From NCBI RefSeq assembly GCF_019297835.1, contig NZ_CP079203.1, positions 276,001 to 340,000 of the forward strand: a stretch of DNA of 64,000 bases. Reading direction: 5' to 3'. How positions within the stretch are numbered: position 1 is the first letter of the stretch; every line of letters begins with the position of its first letter. Source of the DNA: Sphingomonas sanguinis. GTDB taxonomy: Bacteria; Pseudomonadota; Alphaproteobacteria; Sphingomonadales; Sphingomonadaceae. Below the pieces are notes generated by a model. That model ran no database searches. It worked only from the letters and a program-made list of their open reading frames with translations, and had not been told where the DNA came from. A program made the position numbers and the translations under genes. Shown here piece after piece: positions 1-10,367 of the stretch.

Positions 1-1072
1 GCAGGCCGATCGCCGCGCTCTCGATATAGCCCTCGCACCCCGTGATCTGGCCCGCGAAGCGCAGGTTCGGCCGTGACTTCAACCGCAGCGTCGCATCGAG
101 TAACTCGGGCGAGCGGATGAAGGTGTTGCGGTGCAGGCCGCCCAGCCGCGCGAACTCGGCCTTTTCCAAGCCCGGAATCGTACGGAAGATGCGGATCTGC
201 TCGGCATATTTCAGCTTGGTCTGAAAACCGACGATGTTCCACAGCGTGCCCGCCGCATTGTCCTGGCGCAGCTGGACCACCGCATAGGGCCAGCGCCCGG
301 TGCGCGGATCATCCAGCCCGACGCCCTTCATCGGCCCGAAGCGCAGCGTCTCCACCCCGCGTTCGGCCATCACCTCGACCGGCATGCAACCGTCGAAATA
401 GGGCGTGTCCTTTTCCCACTCGCGAAACTCGGTCTTCTCACCGTCGAGCAATGCCTGATGGAAGGCGTAATATTGCTCCTTGTCCATCGGGCAGTTGATG
501 TAATCCTTGCCCGTGCCCTTGTTCCAACGGCTCTGGAACCAGGCGACGTCCATGTCGATCGACTCGCGGTGGACGATGGGCGCGATCGCGTCGAAGAAGG
601 CCAGCGCCTCCGCGCCGGTCGCCTCGCCGATGCCGCCCGCCAGCGACGGCGCGGTCAGCGGGCCGGTCGCGATGATCGCAGGGCCATCCGGCAAAGCATC
701 GATCCGTTCGCGGACGATAGTGATGTTGGGATGGGCCTCGAGCGCCGCGGTCACGCCGCCCGAAAAACCGTCGCGGTCGACCGCGAGCGCGGACCCGGCG
801 GGCACCGCATGGGTGTCGCCCTTGGCCATGATGATCGAGCCGAGGGCGCGCATCTCCTGATGCAGCAGTCCGACCGCGTTGGAGGTCGCGTCGTCCGAAC
901 GGAAGGAGTTGGAGCAGACCAGCTCCGCCAGGTCGCCGCCATGATGGGCGGGCGTGGTGTCCGCCCCGCCGCGCATTTCGGACAGGCGCACCTTCAGGCC
1001 AGCCTCGGCGAGCTGCCAGGTGGCTTCCGAGCCCGCGAGCCCGCCGCCGATCACATGAATGTCATAAGTCAT
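1..1072 (-). CDS. trmFO: TrmFO, folate-dependent tRNA (uracil-54-C5-)-methyltransferase, partial
   Basis: The 3' end lies outside the window; about 357 codons from the start are present. The N-terminus [17 protein letters not shown] is a Rossmann FAD-binding motif, followed by the TrmFO signatures [11 protein letters not shown] and [10 protein letters not shown] and later [46 protein letters not shown] and [16 protein letters not shown]. The family methylates U54 of tRNAs using methylenetetrahydrofolate and FADH2 in the cytosol. It is transcribed divergently from the DUF488 gene, with about 75 bases between them. Identity is firm; only completeness is unknown. Confidence 0.95.
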   Translation of the reverse strand, partial: MTYDIHVIGGGLAGSEATWQLAEAGLKVRLSEMRGGADTTPAHHGGDLAELVCSNSFRSDDATSNAVGLLHQEMRALGSIIMAKGDTHAVPAGSALAVDRDGFSGGVTAALEAHPNITIVRERIDALPDGPAIIATGPLTAPSLAGGIGEATGAEALAFFDAIAPIVHRESIDMDVAWFQSRWNKGTGKDYINCPMDKEQYYAFHQALLDGEKTEFREWEKDTPYFDGCMPVEVMAERGVETLRFGPMKGVGLDDPRTGRWPYAVVQLRQDNAAGTLWNIVGFQTKLKYAEQIRIFRTIPGLEKAEFARLGGLHRNTFIRSPELLDATLRLKSRPNLRFAGQITGCEGYIESAAIGL

Positions 1073-1146
1073 CGCGCCGCCTTAAACCCGGACGTCCCCG
1101 GTTGGAAGGACTTGGCGTGAGGGAGCAGGCTCCCCAAGTCGGTGAT

Positions 1147-1581
1147 ATGACCACCATCTTCACCATCGGTTACGAGGGCGCGACCGTCGATGGCTTCCTT
1201 GCAACGTTGAAATCGGCCGGGGTCCAGCGGCTGATCGACGTTCGCGCGCTGCCGCTGTCCCGGCGTCCGGGCTTTTCCAAGTCACCGCTGGCCGCCGCGT
1301 TGAAGGAGGTCGGCATCGACTATGTCCATCTGAAGGATTTGGGCACCCCCAAGCGCGGGCGCGATGCGGCCAAGAAGGGCGATGTCGGCACGCTGCGCGA
1401 GGTCTATGACGACCAGTTGGCCCTGCCCGAGGCGCAGGCGGCGGCCGCGCGGATGCTCGATCTGGCGGGCGAGAAACCGAGTGCGCTGCTATGCTTCGAG
1501 CGCGATCCCTGCCACTGCCACCGGACGCTGCTGCTGGAGGCGGTGGGGCAGGAGATGACCGTCGTCGATCTCTACGTCTGA
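1147..1581 (+). CDS. DUF488 family protein
   Basis: 144 residues starting MTTIFTIGYEGATVDGFL. The opening TIGYEG, the central LIDVRALPLSRRPGFSK and the C-terminal CFERDPCHCHR with clustered Cys/His are typical of the small DUF488 family. The molecular function of that family is not settled; the C-terminal Cys/His cluster could bind metal or act as a reactive site (inference). An in-frame ATG 45 bases upstream exists, but the family N-terminus begins at this methionine. It is divergent from trmFO and ends 4 bases before the convergent chemoreceptor gene. Confidence 0.85.
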   Translation: MTTIFTIGYEGATVDGFLATLKSAGVQRLIDVRALPLSRRPGFSKSPLAAALKEVGIDYVHLKDLGTPKRGRDAAKKGDVGTLREVYDDQLALPEAQAAAARMLDLAGEKPSALLCFERDPCHCHRTLLLEAVGQEMTVVDLYV

Positions 1582-1585
1582 TCCG

Positions 1586-2869
1586 TCAGAGAACGGACGC
1601 GACGAAGGCGTCGGCGCGGTCGCGCAGCATTTCGATATTTCTTTCCAGCGCCTGGGCCAGAGTCAGCAGCGATCCGGCGTCCTGATCGATCCTGTTGGCG
1701 TCCTGCTGCAAGCGATGGACCTGCTGGCCCACGCGGTGCGCGGAGGCGACCGACTGGTCGACGCTGGCGGCGATGCCGGTCGTGGCGAGGCCCTGTGCCG
1801 CCACCGCCTCGTCGATCGATTGCGAGATGGTACCGATCGTGTCGACCGCGCGGTTGAGCTGCGCCTGTTCGGCGACCAGCGCGTGGAGATTGGCGGTGAC
1901 CTCGCCGATATTGCGCGCGGCGTCGCGTGCGGCTTCGCGGGTCTGCCCGGCAAGCGCCTTCACTTCATGCGCGACGACGGCGAAGCCCCGCCCGGCATCG
2001 CCCGCTCGCGCCGCCTCGATCGCGGCGTTCAATGCGAGCAGATTGGTCCGCGCCGCGACGGTTTCGATCAACGACAGCAAAGTGTCGATCGTCGTCGCGC
2101 TCGCCGCCAGTGCCCCCGCCCGCTGGTCGGTGGCGGCGATGCGGTGGCGGACAACCTCCCGCACGGTGCGGGACTGGTCCATGTCGCGGGTGATGGCGGC
2201 AAAGGCACTGGCCAGACCATGGCCGCGCGCGGCGATATCGCTCAGCGCCTGGCCGGTATCGGCCATCGCCTCGGTCATGCGATCGGCGCTGCCCTGCGTC
2301 TCTCCGGCATAGCGGGCGAGGGTGCTGGCCATGCCGCCCATATCGGCGGTGGCACGGAGCAGATCCGCCGACAGGGCGGCGATGTCGGCGGTGAAGGATC
2401 GCGCCGCCTCGTCGATGCGCCGCGCCCGCACCATGCGCTCCTGCGCCAGGGCCATCTGCGCGTCGGCCGCCAGTCGGGCGATCCGGGCGGCGTCGAGCAG
2501 GCCGGTGAACACGCCCTTCCGGGTCAGGATCAGCGCATCGGGGGCGCCCCAATCGGCATGAAGCGCCAGCTTTTCGGCCAGCGGCGCGTCCTCTTCGCAA
2601 CTGGGATGCGGGCGGACATAGGCGGTCAGGCTTGCGCCGAAATCGGGATTGTGGAGCAGCGCATGGCCGAACGGGTTGTAGAGCAAGCCCTTCACATCGC
2701 GCTCGACGATCGCCCCGACCGGCCTTCGTTCGGCATCCAGGACCGGCAAAACCCGCATGTCCGGGGACTGCCGGAACAGCGCGATGGCGTCAATCAGCGA
2801 CGCATCCGCCCCGATCACCGGGCTTTCCGCATTTACGGACCAGCAGGAGAAGGCGGGCGGCTTCATCAC
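1586..2869 (-). CDS. Soluble CBS-domain methyl-accepting chemotaxis protein
   Basis: 427 residues with no membrane segment. Residues about 10-125 look like a CBS pair ([52 protein letters not shown]), which often binds adenylates. The C-terminal half is a heptad-rich MCP signalling domain with the conserved hairpin tip around [20 protein letters not shown] and VAHEVKALA, the CheA/CheW contact region. It is therefore probably a cytosolic receptor that reports energy or nucleotide state to a chemotaxis or c-di-GMP pathway (inference). No che genes are next to it. Convergent with DUF488. Confidence 0.88.
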   Translation of the reverse strand: MMKPPAFSCWSVNAESPVIGADASLIDAIALFRQSPDMRVLPVLDAERRPVGAIVERDVKGLLYNPFGHALLHNPDFGASLTAYVRPHPSCEEDAPLAEKLALHADWGAPDALILTRKGVFTGLLDAARIARLAADAQMALAQERMVRARRIDEAARSFTADIAALSADLLRATADMGGMASTLARYAGETQGSADRMTEAMADTGQALSDIAARGHGLASAFAAITRDMDQSRTVREVVRHRIAATDQRAGALAASATTIDTLLSLIETVAARTNLLALNAAIEAARAGDAGRGFAVVAHEVKALAGQTREAARDAARNIGEVTANLHALVAEQAQLNRAVDTIGTISQSIDEAVAAQGLATTGIAASVDQSVASAHRVGQQVHRLQQDANRIDQDAGSLLTLAQALERNIEMLRDRADAFVASVL

Positions 2870-2916
2870 AGCGTCTCGTACGACATGACCGTAAACGCGA
2901 TGTGATGGATTTGTGA

Positions 2917-2934
2917 CGTTTCGATGACGAAACG
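2917..2934 (-). terminator. Hairpin downstream of the gyrA-DUF952 genes
   Basis: A perfect 7-bp stem CGTTTCG / CGAAACG with a 4-base loop lies 26 bases past the stop of the DUF952 gene. No T-run follows, so it is only a candidate 3' stem or weak terminator. Confidence 0.35.
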
Positions 2935-2959
2935 GAATCAGCCGAAGCCGATGGGGGGA

Positions 2960-3306
2960 TTAGCCCGCCACCGGCAGACGAACCGTGCCGTCATCGTCCC
3001 GCTTCATCGGGCCATAGGCGATCACCGCCGACAGCGGCAGGTCGGCATAGAGATGCGGGAAGAGCTGGCCGCCCCGGCTCTCCTCCCACTTCACCGCCTC
3101 GCCCATTGCCTCCAGATCGACGGCCACGATGTGCAGGTCGGTCTGTCCGGCGAAGTGCTTGTCGACCGTCTCGGTCAGCTGGGTGGCGGTGGAGAGGTGG
3201 ATATAGCCATCGGCCAGATCCACCGGGGCGCCTGCGAAGACGCCCTCCTGCTCCAGCGCCGCCATCTGATCGGCGGTCAGCACCTTATAGGCGGTCACGG
3301 GATGGC

Positions 3307-3310
<4 letters not shown>
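2960..3310 (-). CDS. DUF952 domain protein
   Basis: 116 residues, [36 protein letters not shown]. The [18 protein letters not shown] segment and [19 protein letters not shown] are hallmarks of DUF952, a small ADP-ribosyltransferase-fold-like family of unknown role. The start overlaps the gyrA stop by 4 bases (ATGA), so it is translationally coupled to gyrase subunit A. No function beyond the family name can be supported. Confidence 0.85.
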
Positions 3311-6057
<2,747 letters not shown>

Positions 6058-6255
6058 AGTCTGTTGCTTTCCGGCTTGATGGTCAGATGGGAATTGTCGT
6101 TCCTAGCCCAGCGGAAAGCGCCTGACCACCCCCGCACGACCCATTCGCGAGCGGCCGTTCGGGAGGGACGGTGGCTGCGCGAAACGGGCCGGCGGGGGCA
6201 GGCCCGACGGAATGTGCTCCCCCCTCGGCAGCAAGTTCGCGGGACTTTGGAGGCG

Positions 6256-6286
6256 CTGGCCGCCGACGGGAGTAAACGGCGGCCAG
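6256..6286. promoter_or_regulatory. Stem-loop in the gyrA leader region
   Basis: Perfect inverted repeat CTGGCCGCCG ... CGGCGGCCAG with an 11-base loop, about 200 bases upstream of the gyrA start. It could fold in the 5' untranslated RNA if the promoter is upstream of it. No T-run. The rest of the 518-base gap 6058-6575 holds only the inverted-repeat element listed separately; I see no gene there. Confidence 0.35.
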
Positions 6287-6402
6287 CCCGGTTCTTATGG
6301 GATTTCAGGCGTTTCGGCTGAATGTCTCGGATGTTACGATGTTGTAATCTGAATGATAAAGAGGGTTTGCTGCTTTCGGACCGAGCGCACTTGTCCCGAC
6401 TT

Positions 6403-6550
6403 CCGTTCAGCCTGAGCCCTTCGGCTGACTGGCAAGCCAGCCGCTCAGGATAAACTTCGGCGCATCGCGCCGAAGCCGAAGGCCAAGGGGCGACGGCGCT
6501 CACGCCGCGAGGTCCGGGCGTGCGCTTCGACTTCGCTCAGCGCGAACGGA
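6403..6550. repeat. Intergenic inverted-repeat element, family 1, copy 1
   Basis: Bounded by CCGTTCAGCCTGAGC at the left and GCTTCGACTTCGCTCAGCGC plus GAACGG at the right, which are imperfect reverse complements. The right arm matches that of the element at 9528-9637. The interior here is longer and contains a second short palindrome (GCTTCGGCG-like). Non-coding. Confidence 0.7.
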
Positions 6551-6575
6551 TGATGGGGTTGGGTCGGCCCTCAGC

Positions 6576-7274
6576 CTAGGGCTGGACCTCTTTCCCCTCC
6601 CAATCGAACAGCTTGCCGCTGTCGGGTGCCTTCAATCCGTCGATCACGTCGAGCAGCTGCACCGCCGCGCGGTCGGGGGCGAACAGGCCGCCGGGGCGGA
6701 CATTGCCCTGGAACGGCCTGGACAGCGCGGTGTCGACCGTGCCGGGGTGCAGCGCGACGACGATCGAGCGGTCGTTGCGACGCTTGTGCTCGATCGCCAG
6801 CGTCCGAACGAACTGGTTGAGCGCGGCCTTGGACGCGCGATAGCCGTACCAGCCGCCCATGCGATTGTCGGAGATCGACCCGACCCGCGCGGAGAGAACC
6901 GCGAATAGCGTCTTGCCCGTGCGCGGCATCAACGGCAGCAGATGCTTGGCGACCAGCGCCGGGCCGATCGCGTTGACCGCGAAATTGCGCGCCAGCCATT
7001 CGGGCGAAAGCTGGTCGAGCGCCTTTTCCGGTCCCCGTTCTCCGTCATGCAGCAGGCCGGTGGCGACGATCACCAGATCAGGGGCGGGGCCCTTGGCGAT
7101 GCGTTCGGCGGCGGCGGCGATGCTCGCCTCGTCCTCGATATCGATATGGCCGTCACCCGGCATCGAGCGGGCGAGGCGGGTGACGCGGACACCCTCTTCC
7201 TCCAACGCATCGGCCATCGCCTGGCCGATCCCGCCCGAGGCACCGATGACGACCGCCTGCTTCCACTCGCTCAT
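6576..7274 (-). CDS. Short-chain dehydrogenase/reductase (SDR)
   Basis: 232 residues from MSEWKQAVVIGASGGIGQAMA. The Rossmann motif GASGGIG is followed by the active-site Ser (VLSARVGSISD) and YRASK catalytic Tyr/Lys pair, and PGTVDTALSRPF near the C-terminus. It resembles the CsgA/YbbO-like classical SDRs; the substrate is not evident. The chosen ATG overlaps the yaaA stop by 4 bases (ATGA), so it is coupled to yaaA; an ATG 15 bases earlier is possible but less likely. Confidence 0.9.
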   Translation of the reverse strand: MSEWKQAVVIGASGGIGQAMADALEEEGVRVTRLARSMPGDGHIDIEDEASIAAAAERIAKGPAPDLVIVATGLLHDGERGPEKALDQLSPEWLARNFAVNAIGPALVAKHLLPLMPRTGKTLFAVLSARVGSISDNRMGGWYGYRASKAALNQFVRTLAIEHKRRNDRSIVVALHPGTVDTALSRPFQGNVRPGGLFAPDRAAVQLLDVIDGLKAPDSGKLFDWEGKEVQP

Positions 7275-8011
7275 CGCACGAATCTCCAAAGGGTCGGCGT
7301 GCTCGCCTCGGCATCGAACGCATAACCGTCGCTATCGAACCCGCGCATCGCATCGGTATCGGTCACGTGATGTTCGATCATCCAGCGGGCCATGGCGCCG
7401 CGCGCCTTTTTTGCGTGGAAGCTGACGAAACGGTCGCCCTCGCGGAAATCGACCGCGATGACCCGGATCGCGGCGGGCAGCTTGCCCTCGACCGCATGCC
7501 AATATTCCTGGCTGGCGAGGTTCAGGATGGTGCCGGAGCCCTCCGCCTCGACCTCTTGCGTCAGCCGCTCGGCGATGCGGTCGCCCCACCAGTCGGTCAG
7601 CTTGCCGCCGCCCGGCGCCCAGCGCGTGCCCATTTCCAACCGATAGGGGCGCATCGCATCCAGCGGGCGGAGCAGGCCGTACAGGCCCGACAGCATCCTC
7701 AGATGGTCCTGCGCGAACAGGACAGCGGGCACGTCGAGCGACTTGGCCTCCAGCCCGGTATAAACGTCGCCCGCAAAGGCGAACATCGCGGGCCGCTCCG
7801 GCGCGGTGGCGAAATCGCGGAAGCGTTCGGCGTTCAGATGCGCCAGGGCAGGCGAAATCCGCATCAGCGAGGCGAGCTTCTCCTCGCCCAGTCCGGAGGC
7901 TGCCTTGGCCAGGGTCTGCGCCTCGTCGGCGAAATGGGGCGCGGTCGGCGCGAGGTCGGGCAGGGGGCTCTGATAGTCGAGCGTCTTGGCGGGGGAGATG
8001 ACGGCGATCAT
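7271..8011 (-). CDS. yaaA: YaaA-family (UPF0246) peroxide stress protein
   Basis: 246 residues from MIAVISPAKTLDYQSPLP, the conserved YaaA N-terminus. Other family motifs are YTGLEAKSLD, LRMLSGLYGLLRPLDAMRPYRLEMGT, NLASQEYWHAV, KKARGAMARWMIE. E. coli YaaA limits free iron and oxidative DNA damage under H2O2 stress and has a DNA-binding fold; the same role here is inference. An upstream ATG 36 bases earlier would add residues not present in the family. First gene of a two-gene unit with the SDR, divergent from the TPR gene. Confidence 0.92.
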   Translation of the reverse strand: MIAVISPAKTLDYQSPLPDLAPTAPHFADEAQTLAKAASGLGEEKLASLMRISPALAHLNAERFRDFATAPERPAMFAFAGDVYTGLEAKSLDVPAVLFAQDHLRMLSGLYGLLRPLDAMRPYRLEMGTRWAPGGGKLTDWWGDRIAERLTQEVEAEGSGTILNLASQEYWHAVEGKLPAAIRVIAVDFREGDRFVSFHAKKARGAMARWMIEHHVTDTDAMRGFDSDGYAFDAEASTPTLWRFVR

Positions 8012-8097
8012 GCCGCGCGGGCTAGCGCCGGGAGCGTTCGCGTTCAATCCGCGTTCAGCGGTTGTTGGATAGAGGGGACATCCATCAATCGCTCTGC

Positions 8098-8126
8098 TTG
8101 AACGGGACGCGCGCTGTCCCTATCAA
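8098..8126 (+). promoter_or_regulatory. Candidate promoter of the exported TPR gene
   Basis: TTGAAC, 17 bases, TATCAA, 53 bases before the ATG. The spacer itself is a short inverted repeat, GGGAC-N7-GTCCC, that could be an operator. Seen by eye only. Confidence 0.4.
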
Positions 8127-8179
8127 GCCTGCCATCGACGATCCCGGACCGACCGGCTGTATTCTTGGAGAGAATTCGC

Positions 8180-9469
8180 ATGAAAATCCTACCGAAGCTC
8201 GCGCTGGCGGCCGCGCTCGCGACGGGCATGGGCAGCGTCGTGCTGACCGCGCCGCTGTCTGCGCAGAAGAAGAAGGAAGAAGCGGCCGGTGGCCTGAAGC
8301 TGAGCCCCGAGGCGCTGAAGGCGGCCCAGGCCGCGCAGCCGGTATTGCAGCAGAAGAATTATGCCGCCGCCGATCCGCTGGTCGCCGCGGTCGAGGCCGC
8401 CGCCAAGACCGAAGACGACAAGTATATCGCCGCGGCGATGCGCTACGAGCTCGAATCGGGCAAGCTGTTCGCGGCCCAGCAGGCCAATCCGAACGCCCCG
8501 GTCGACGAGGCGGTGCTCGCCAAGCCGCTCGACGCGCTGATCAACAGCCCGTCGACCCCGGCGGCCGACAAGCCGCGCTATGTCTATCGTCGCGGTGCGC
8601 TGGCCTTCAACGGCAAGCAGTATCCGATCGCGCTGCAATATTTCCAGCAGGCCAAGCAGCTGGGCTATAACGATCCCAACCTGCCGATGCTGATCGTCAA
8701 GTCGAAGATCGAGATGGGCGACGTCGCGGGCGGCAATGCCGAGCTGTCGTCGGTGATCGACCAGATGAACGCCTCGGGCCAGAAGGCGCCGGAGGACTAT
8801 TACAAGTTCGCCATCGGTCGCGCCAACAAGGCGAAGATGGTCCCCGAGACGCTCGGCTGGATGCGCAAGTGGATCGCGGCCTATCCGACCCCCCAGAACT
8901 GGCGCAACGCGCTGGTCATCTATGGTCTGCAGCAGGGTTCGCTGGCGACGCTGGACAAGAACCAGAAGCTCGACCTGTTCCGCCTGATGCGCGCGTCCAA
9001 GTCGCTCGCCGACCAGAACGACTATATGGAATATGCGCAGTACGCGACGGACAAGGGCCTGCCCGCCGAAGCCGCGACCGTGCTGAAGGAAGGCATGGCG
9101 ACCGGCAAGATCCCGGCCGGCAACGCCACCGCCAAGGCGATGCTGACCGCCGCGGAAACCAAGAACCGCCAGGAAGGCTCGCTCGCCCCGACCGAGGCGC
9201 GCGCCAAGTCGGCCGCCGACGGTAAGCTCGCCGCGCTGACTGCCGAGGCCTATTATGGCCAGGGCAACTACGCCAAGGCGGCGGAACTGTATCGTCTGGC
9301 GCTGCAAAAGGGCGGTGTCGACGCCAATGAGGTGAACACCCGCCTCGGCATCGCGCTGGCCGCCAGCGGCGACAAGGCGGGCGCCAAGGCCGCGTTCGAC
9401 GCCGTGAAGGGCGCCCCGCGCGCCGATCTGGCGAGCTTCTGGAACACCTGGCTGTCGACCCAGGCGTAA
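8180..9469 (+). CDS. Exported tetratricopeptide-type repeat protein
   Basis: 429 residues. A signal peptide (MKILPKLALAAALATGMG through about residue 28, ending near LSAQ) is followed by Ala/Lys-rich helical hairpins that read as degenerate TPR or Sel1-like repeats, for example KPRYVYRRGALAFNGKQYP, IALQYFQQAKQLGYNDPN and YYGQGNYAKAAELYRLALQKG. Probably periplasmic and a scaffold for protein contacts; no enzyme motif. The start is set by GGAGAGAA eight bases upstream rather than an ATG 15 bases earlier. Single gene with its own promoter candidate and a strong terminator. Confidence 0.85.
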   Translation: MKILPKLALAAALATGMGSVVLTAPLSAQKKKEEAAGGLKLSPEALKAAQAAQPVLQQKNYAAADPLVAAVEAAAKTEDDKYIAAAMRYELESGKLFAAQQANPNAPVDEAVLAKPLDALINSPSTPAADKPRYVYRRGALAFNGKQYPIALQYFQQAKQLGYNDPNLPMLIVKSKIEMGDVAGGNAELSSVIDQMNASGQKAPEDYYKFAIGRANKAKMVPETLGWMRKWIAAYPTPQNWRNALVIYGLQQGSLATLDKNQKLDLFRLMRASKSLADQNDYMEYAQYATDKGLPAEAATVLKEGMATGKIPAGNATAKAMLTAAETKNRQEGSLAPTEARAKSAADGKLAALTAEAYYGQGNYAKAAELYRLALQKGGVDANEVNTRLGIALAASGDKAGAKAAFDAVKGAPRADLASFWNTWLSTQA

Positions 9470-9476
9470 AGGAACG

Positions 9477-9508
9477 GGGCCCGCGTCGGATGCGGTGCGG
9501 GCCCTTTT
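9477..9508 (+). terminator. Rho-independent terminator of the TPR gene
   Basis: Stem GGGCCCGC / GCGGGCCC with a 12-base loop, then TTTT, beginning 8 bases after the TAA. Confidence 0.85.
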
Positions 9509-9527
9509 CCACTGGGCTGATAGCGCG

Positions 9528-9637
9528 GAGCGTGCGCTTCGACTTCGCTCAGCGTGAACGGCTGTTGGACGCTGGCTTGCATCGTGAGCCGATTCTCGAA
9601 CATCCGTTCAGCCTGAGCGAAGTCGAAGGCCACGCTC
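9528..9637. repeat. Intergenic inverted-repeat element, family 1, copy 2
   Basis: Two 34-base arms (9528-9561 and 9604-9637) that are reverse complements with only a few mismatches, flanking a 42-base loop. The left arm holds GCGCTTCGACTTCGCTCAGC, the same core as in the element ending at 6550. It sits between two convergent genes and codes for nothing. Confidence 0.8.
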
Positions 9638-9647
9638 CAATCCCAGA

Positions 9648-9690
9648 TAAAAAAAGGCCGGTCCTCCGCCATGGAGAACCGGCCCTTTTT
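9648..9690 (-). terminator. Terminator of the Lrp-family gene (bidirectional form)
   Basis: Hairpin GGCCGGT ... ACCGGCC flanked by A-run on the left and T-run on the right, so a U-tract follows the stem on both strands. It lies just past the stop of the minus-strand Lrp gene. Confidence 0.85.
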
Positions 9691-9708
9691 ATTGCCTCCG
9701 AAACCGGA

Positions 9709-10176
9709 TCAATCGGCTTCGATCGGAATCCCCGAAACCTGCTTGGCCGTCCGGATCGTCAGCGACGTCTTCACGCTCGCCACATTGGGCGCGGGCGTCA
9801 GATGGCCGGTCAGGATTTCCTGGAAGCTCTTCAGGTCCGACGCGACGATCTTCAGGATGAAGTCGATCTCGCCGTTGAGCATATGGCATTCGCGCACCTC
9901 GGGGATGCCCGCGACATGCGCCTCGAACGCGGCGAGGTCATGCTCGGCCTGGCTGCGCAGCGACACCATCGCGAAGACGGTGATCGGAAAGCCCAGTCGG
10001 GCGGCGTCCAGATCGGCGTGATAGCCGCGAATGGCCCCCGCTTCCTCCAGCGCGCGGACGCGGCGCAGGCAGGGCGGGGCGGTCAAACCGACGCGTTCGG
10101 CCAGCTCGACATTGGTCATACGGCCATCGGCCTGCAACAGCGCCAGGATTTGCCGATCGATGCGATCGAGCGCCAT
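9709..10176 (-). CDS. Lrp/AsnC-family transcriptional regulator
   Basis: 155 residues from MALDRIDRQILALLQADGRMTN. N-terminal winged helix-turn-helix (VELAERVGLTAPPCLRRVRALEEAGAIRGY) and C-terminal RAM/AsnC effector domain (FPITVFAMVSL, VAGIPEVRECHMLNGEIDFILKIVA). Length is standard. GGAG ten bases upstream supports this ATG over one 15 bases earlier. Members sense amino acids and bind DNA as octamers; the ligand here cannot be read. Divergent from the histidine kinase, sharing a 191-base AT-richer control region (10177-10367). Confidence 0.93.
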   Translation of the reverse strand: MALDRIDRQILALLQADGRMTNVELAERVGLTAPPCLRRVRALEEAGAIRGYHADLDAARLGFPITVFAMVSLRSQAEHDLAAFEAHVAGIPEVRECHMLNGEIDFILKIVASDLKSFQEILTGHLTPAPNVASVKTSLTIRTAKQVSGIPIEAD

Positions 10177-10367
10177 TACACGATACTCCACATAAAATGC
10201 CGAATCCCTATGCTCTTTGACGGCGTACTATAAGAAAATTACGCACTACCGTAATTCTCGGGCTTTGCAACGGCACGGATAAGGATATTTGCAGGTTACC
10301 AGTTGGAAGGATAAGGACGTTAAGACAGTGACGTTACGGCCGATCGGCCATGCGCGAAGGGAGCTCA

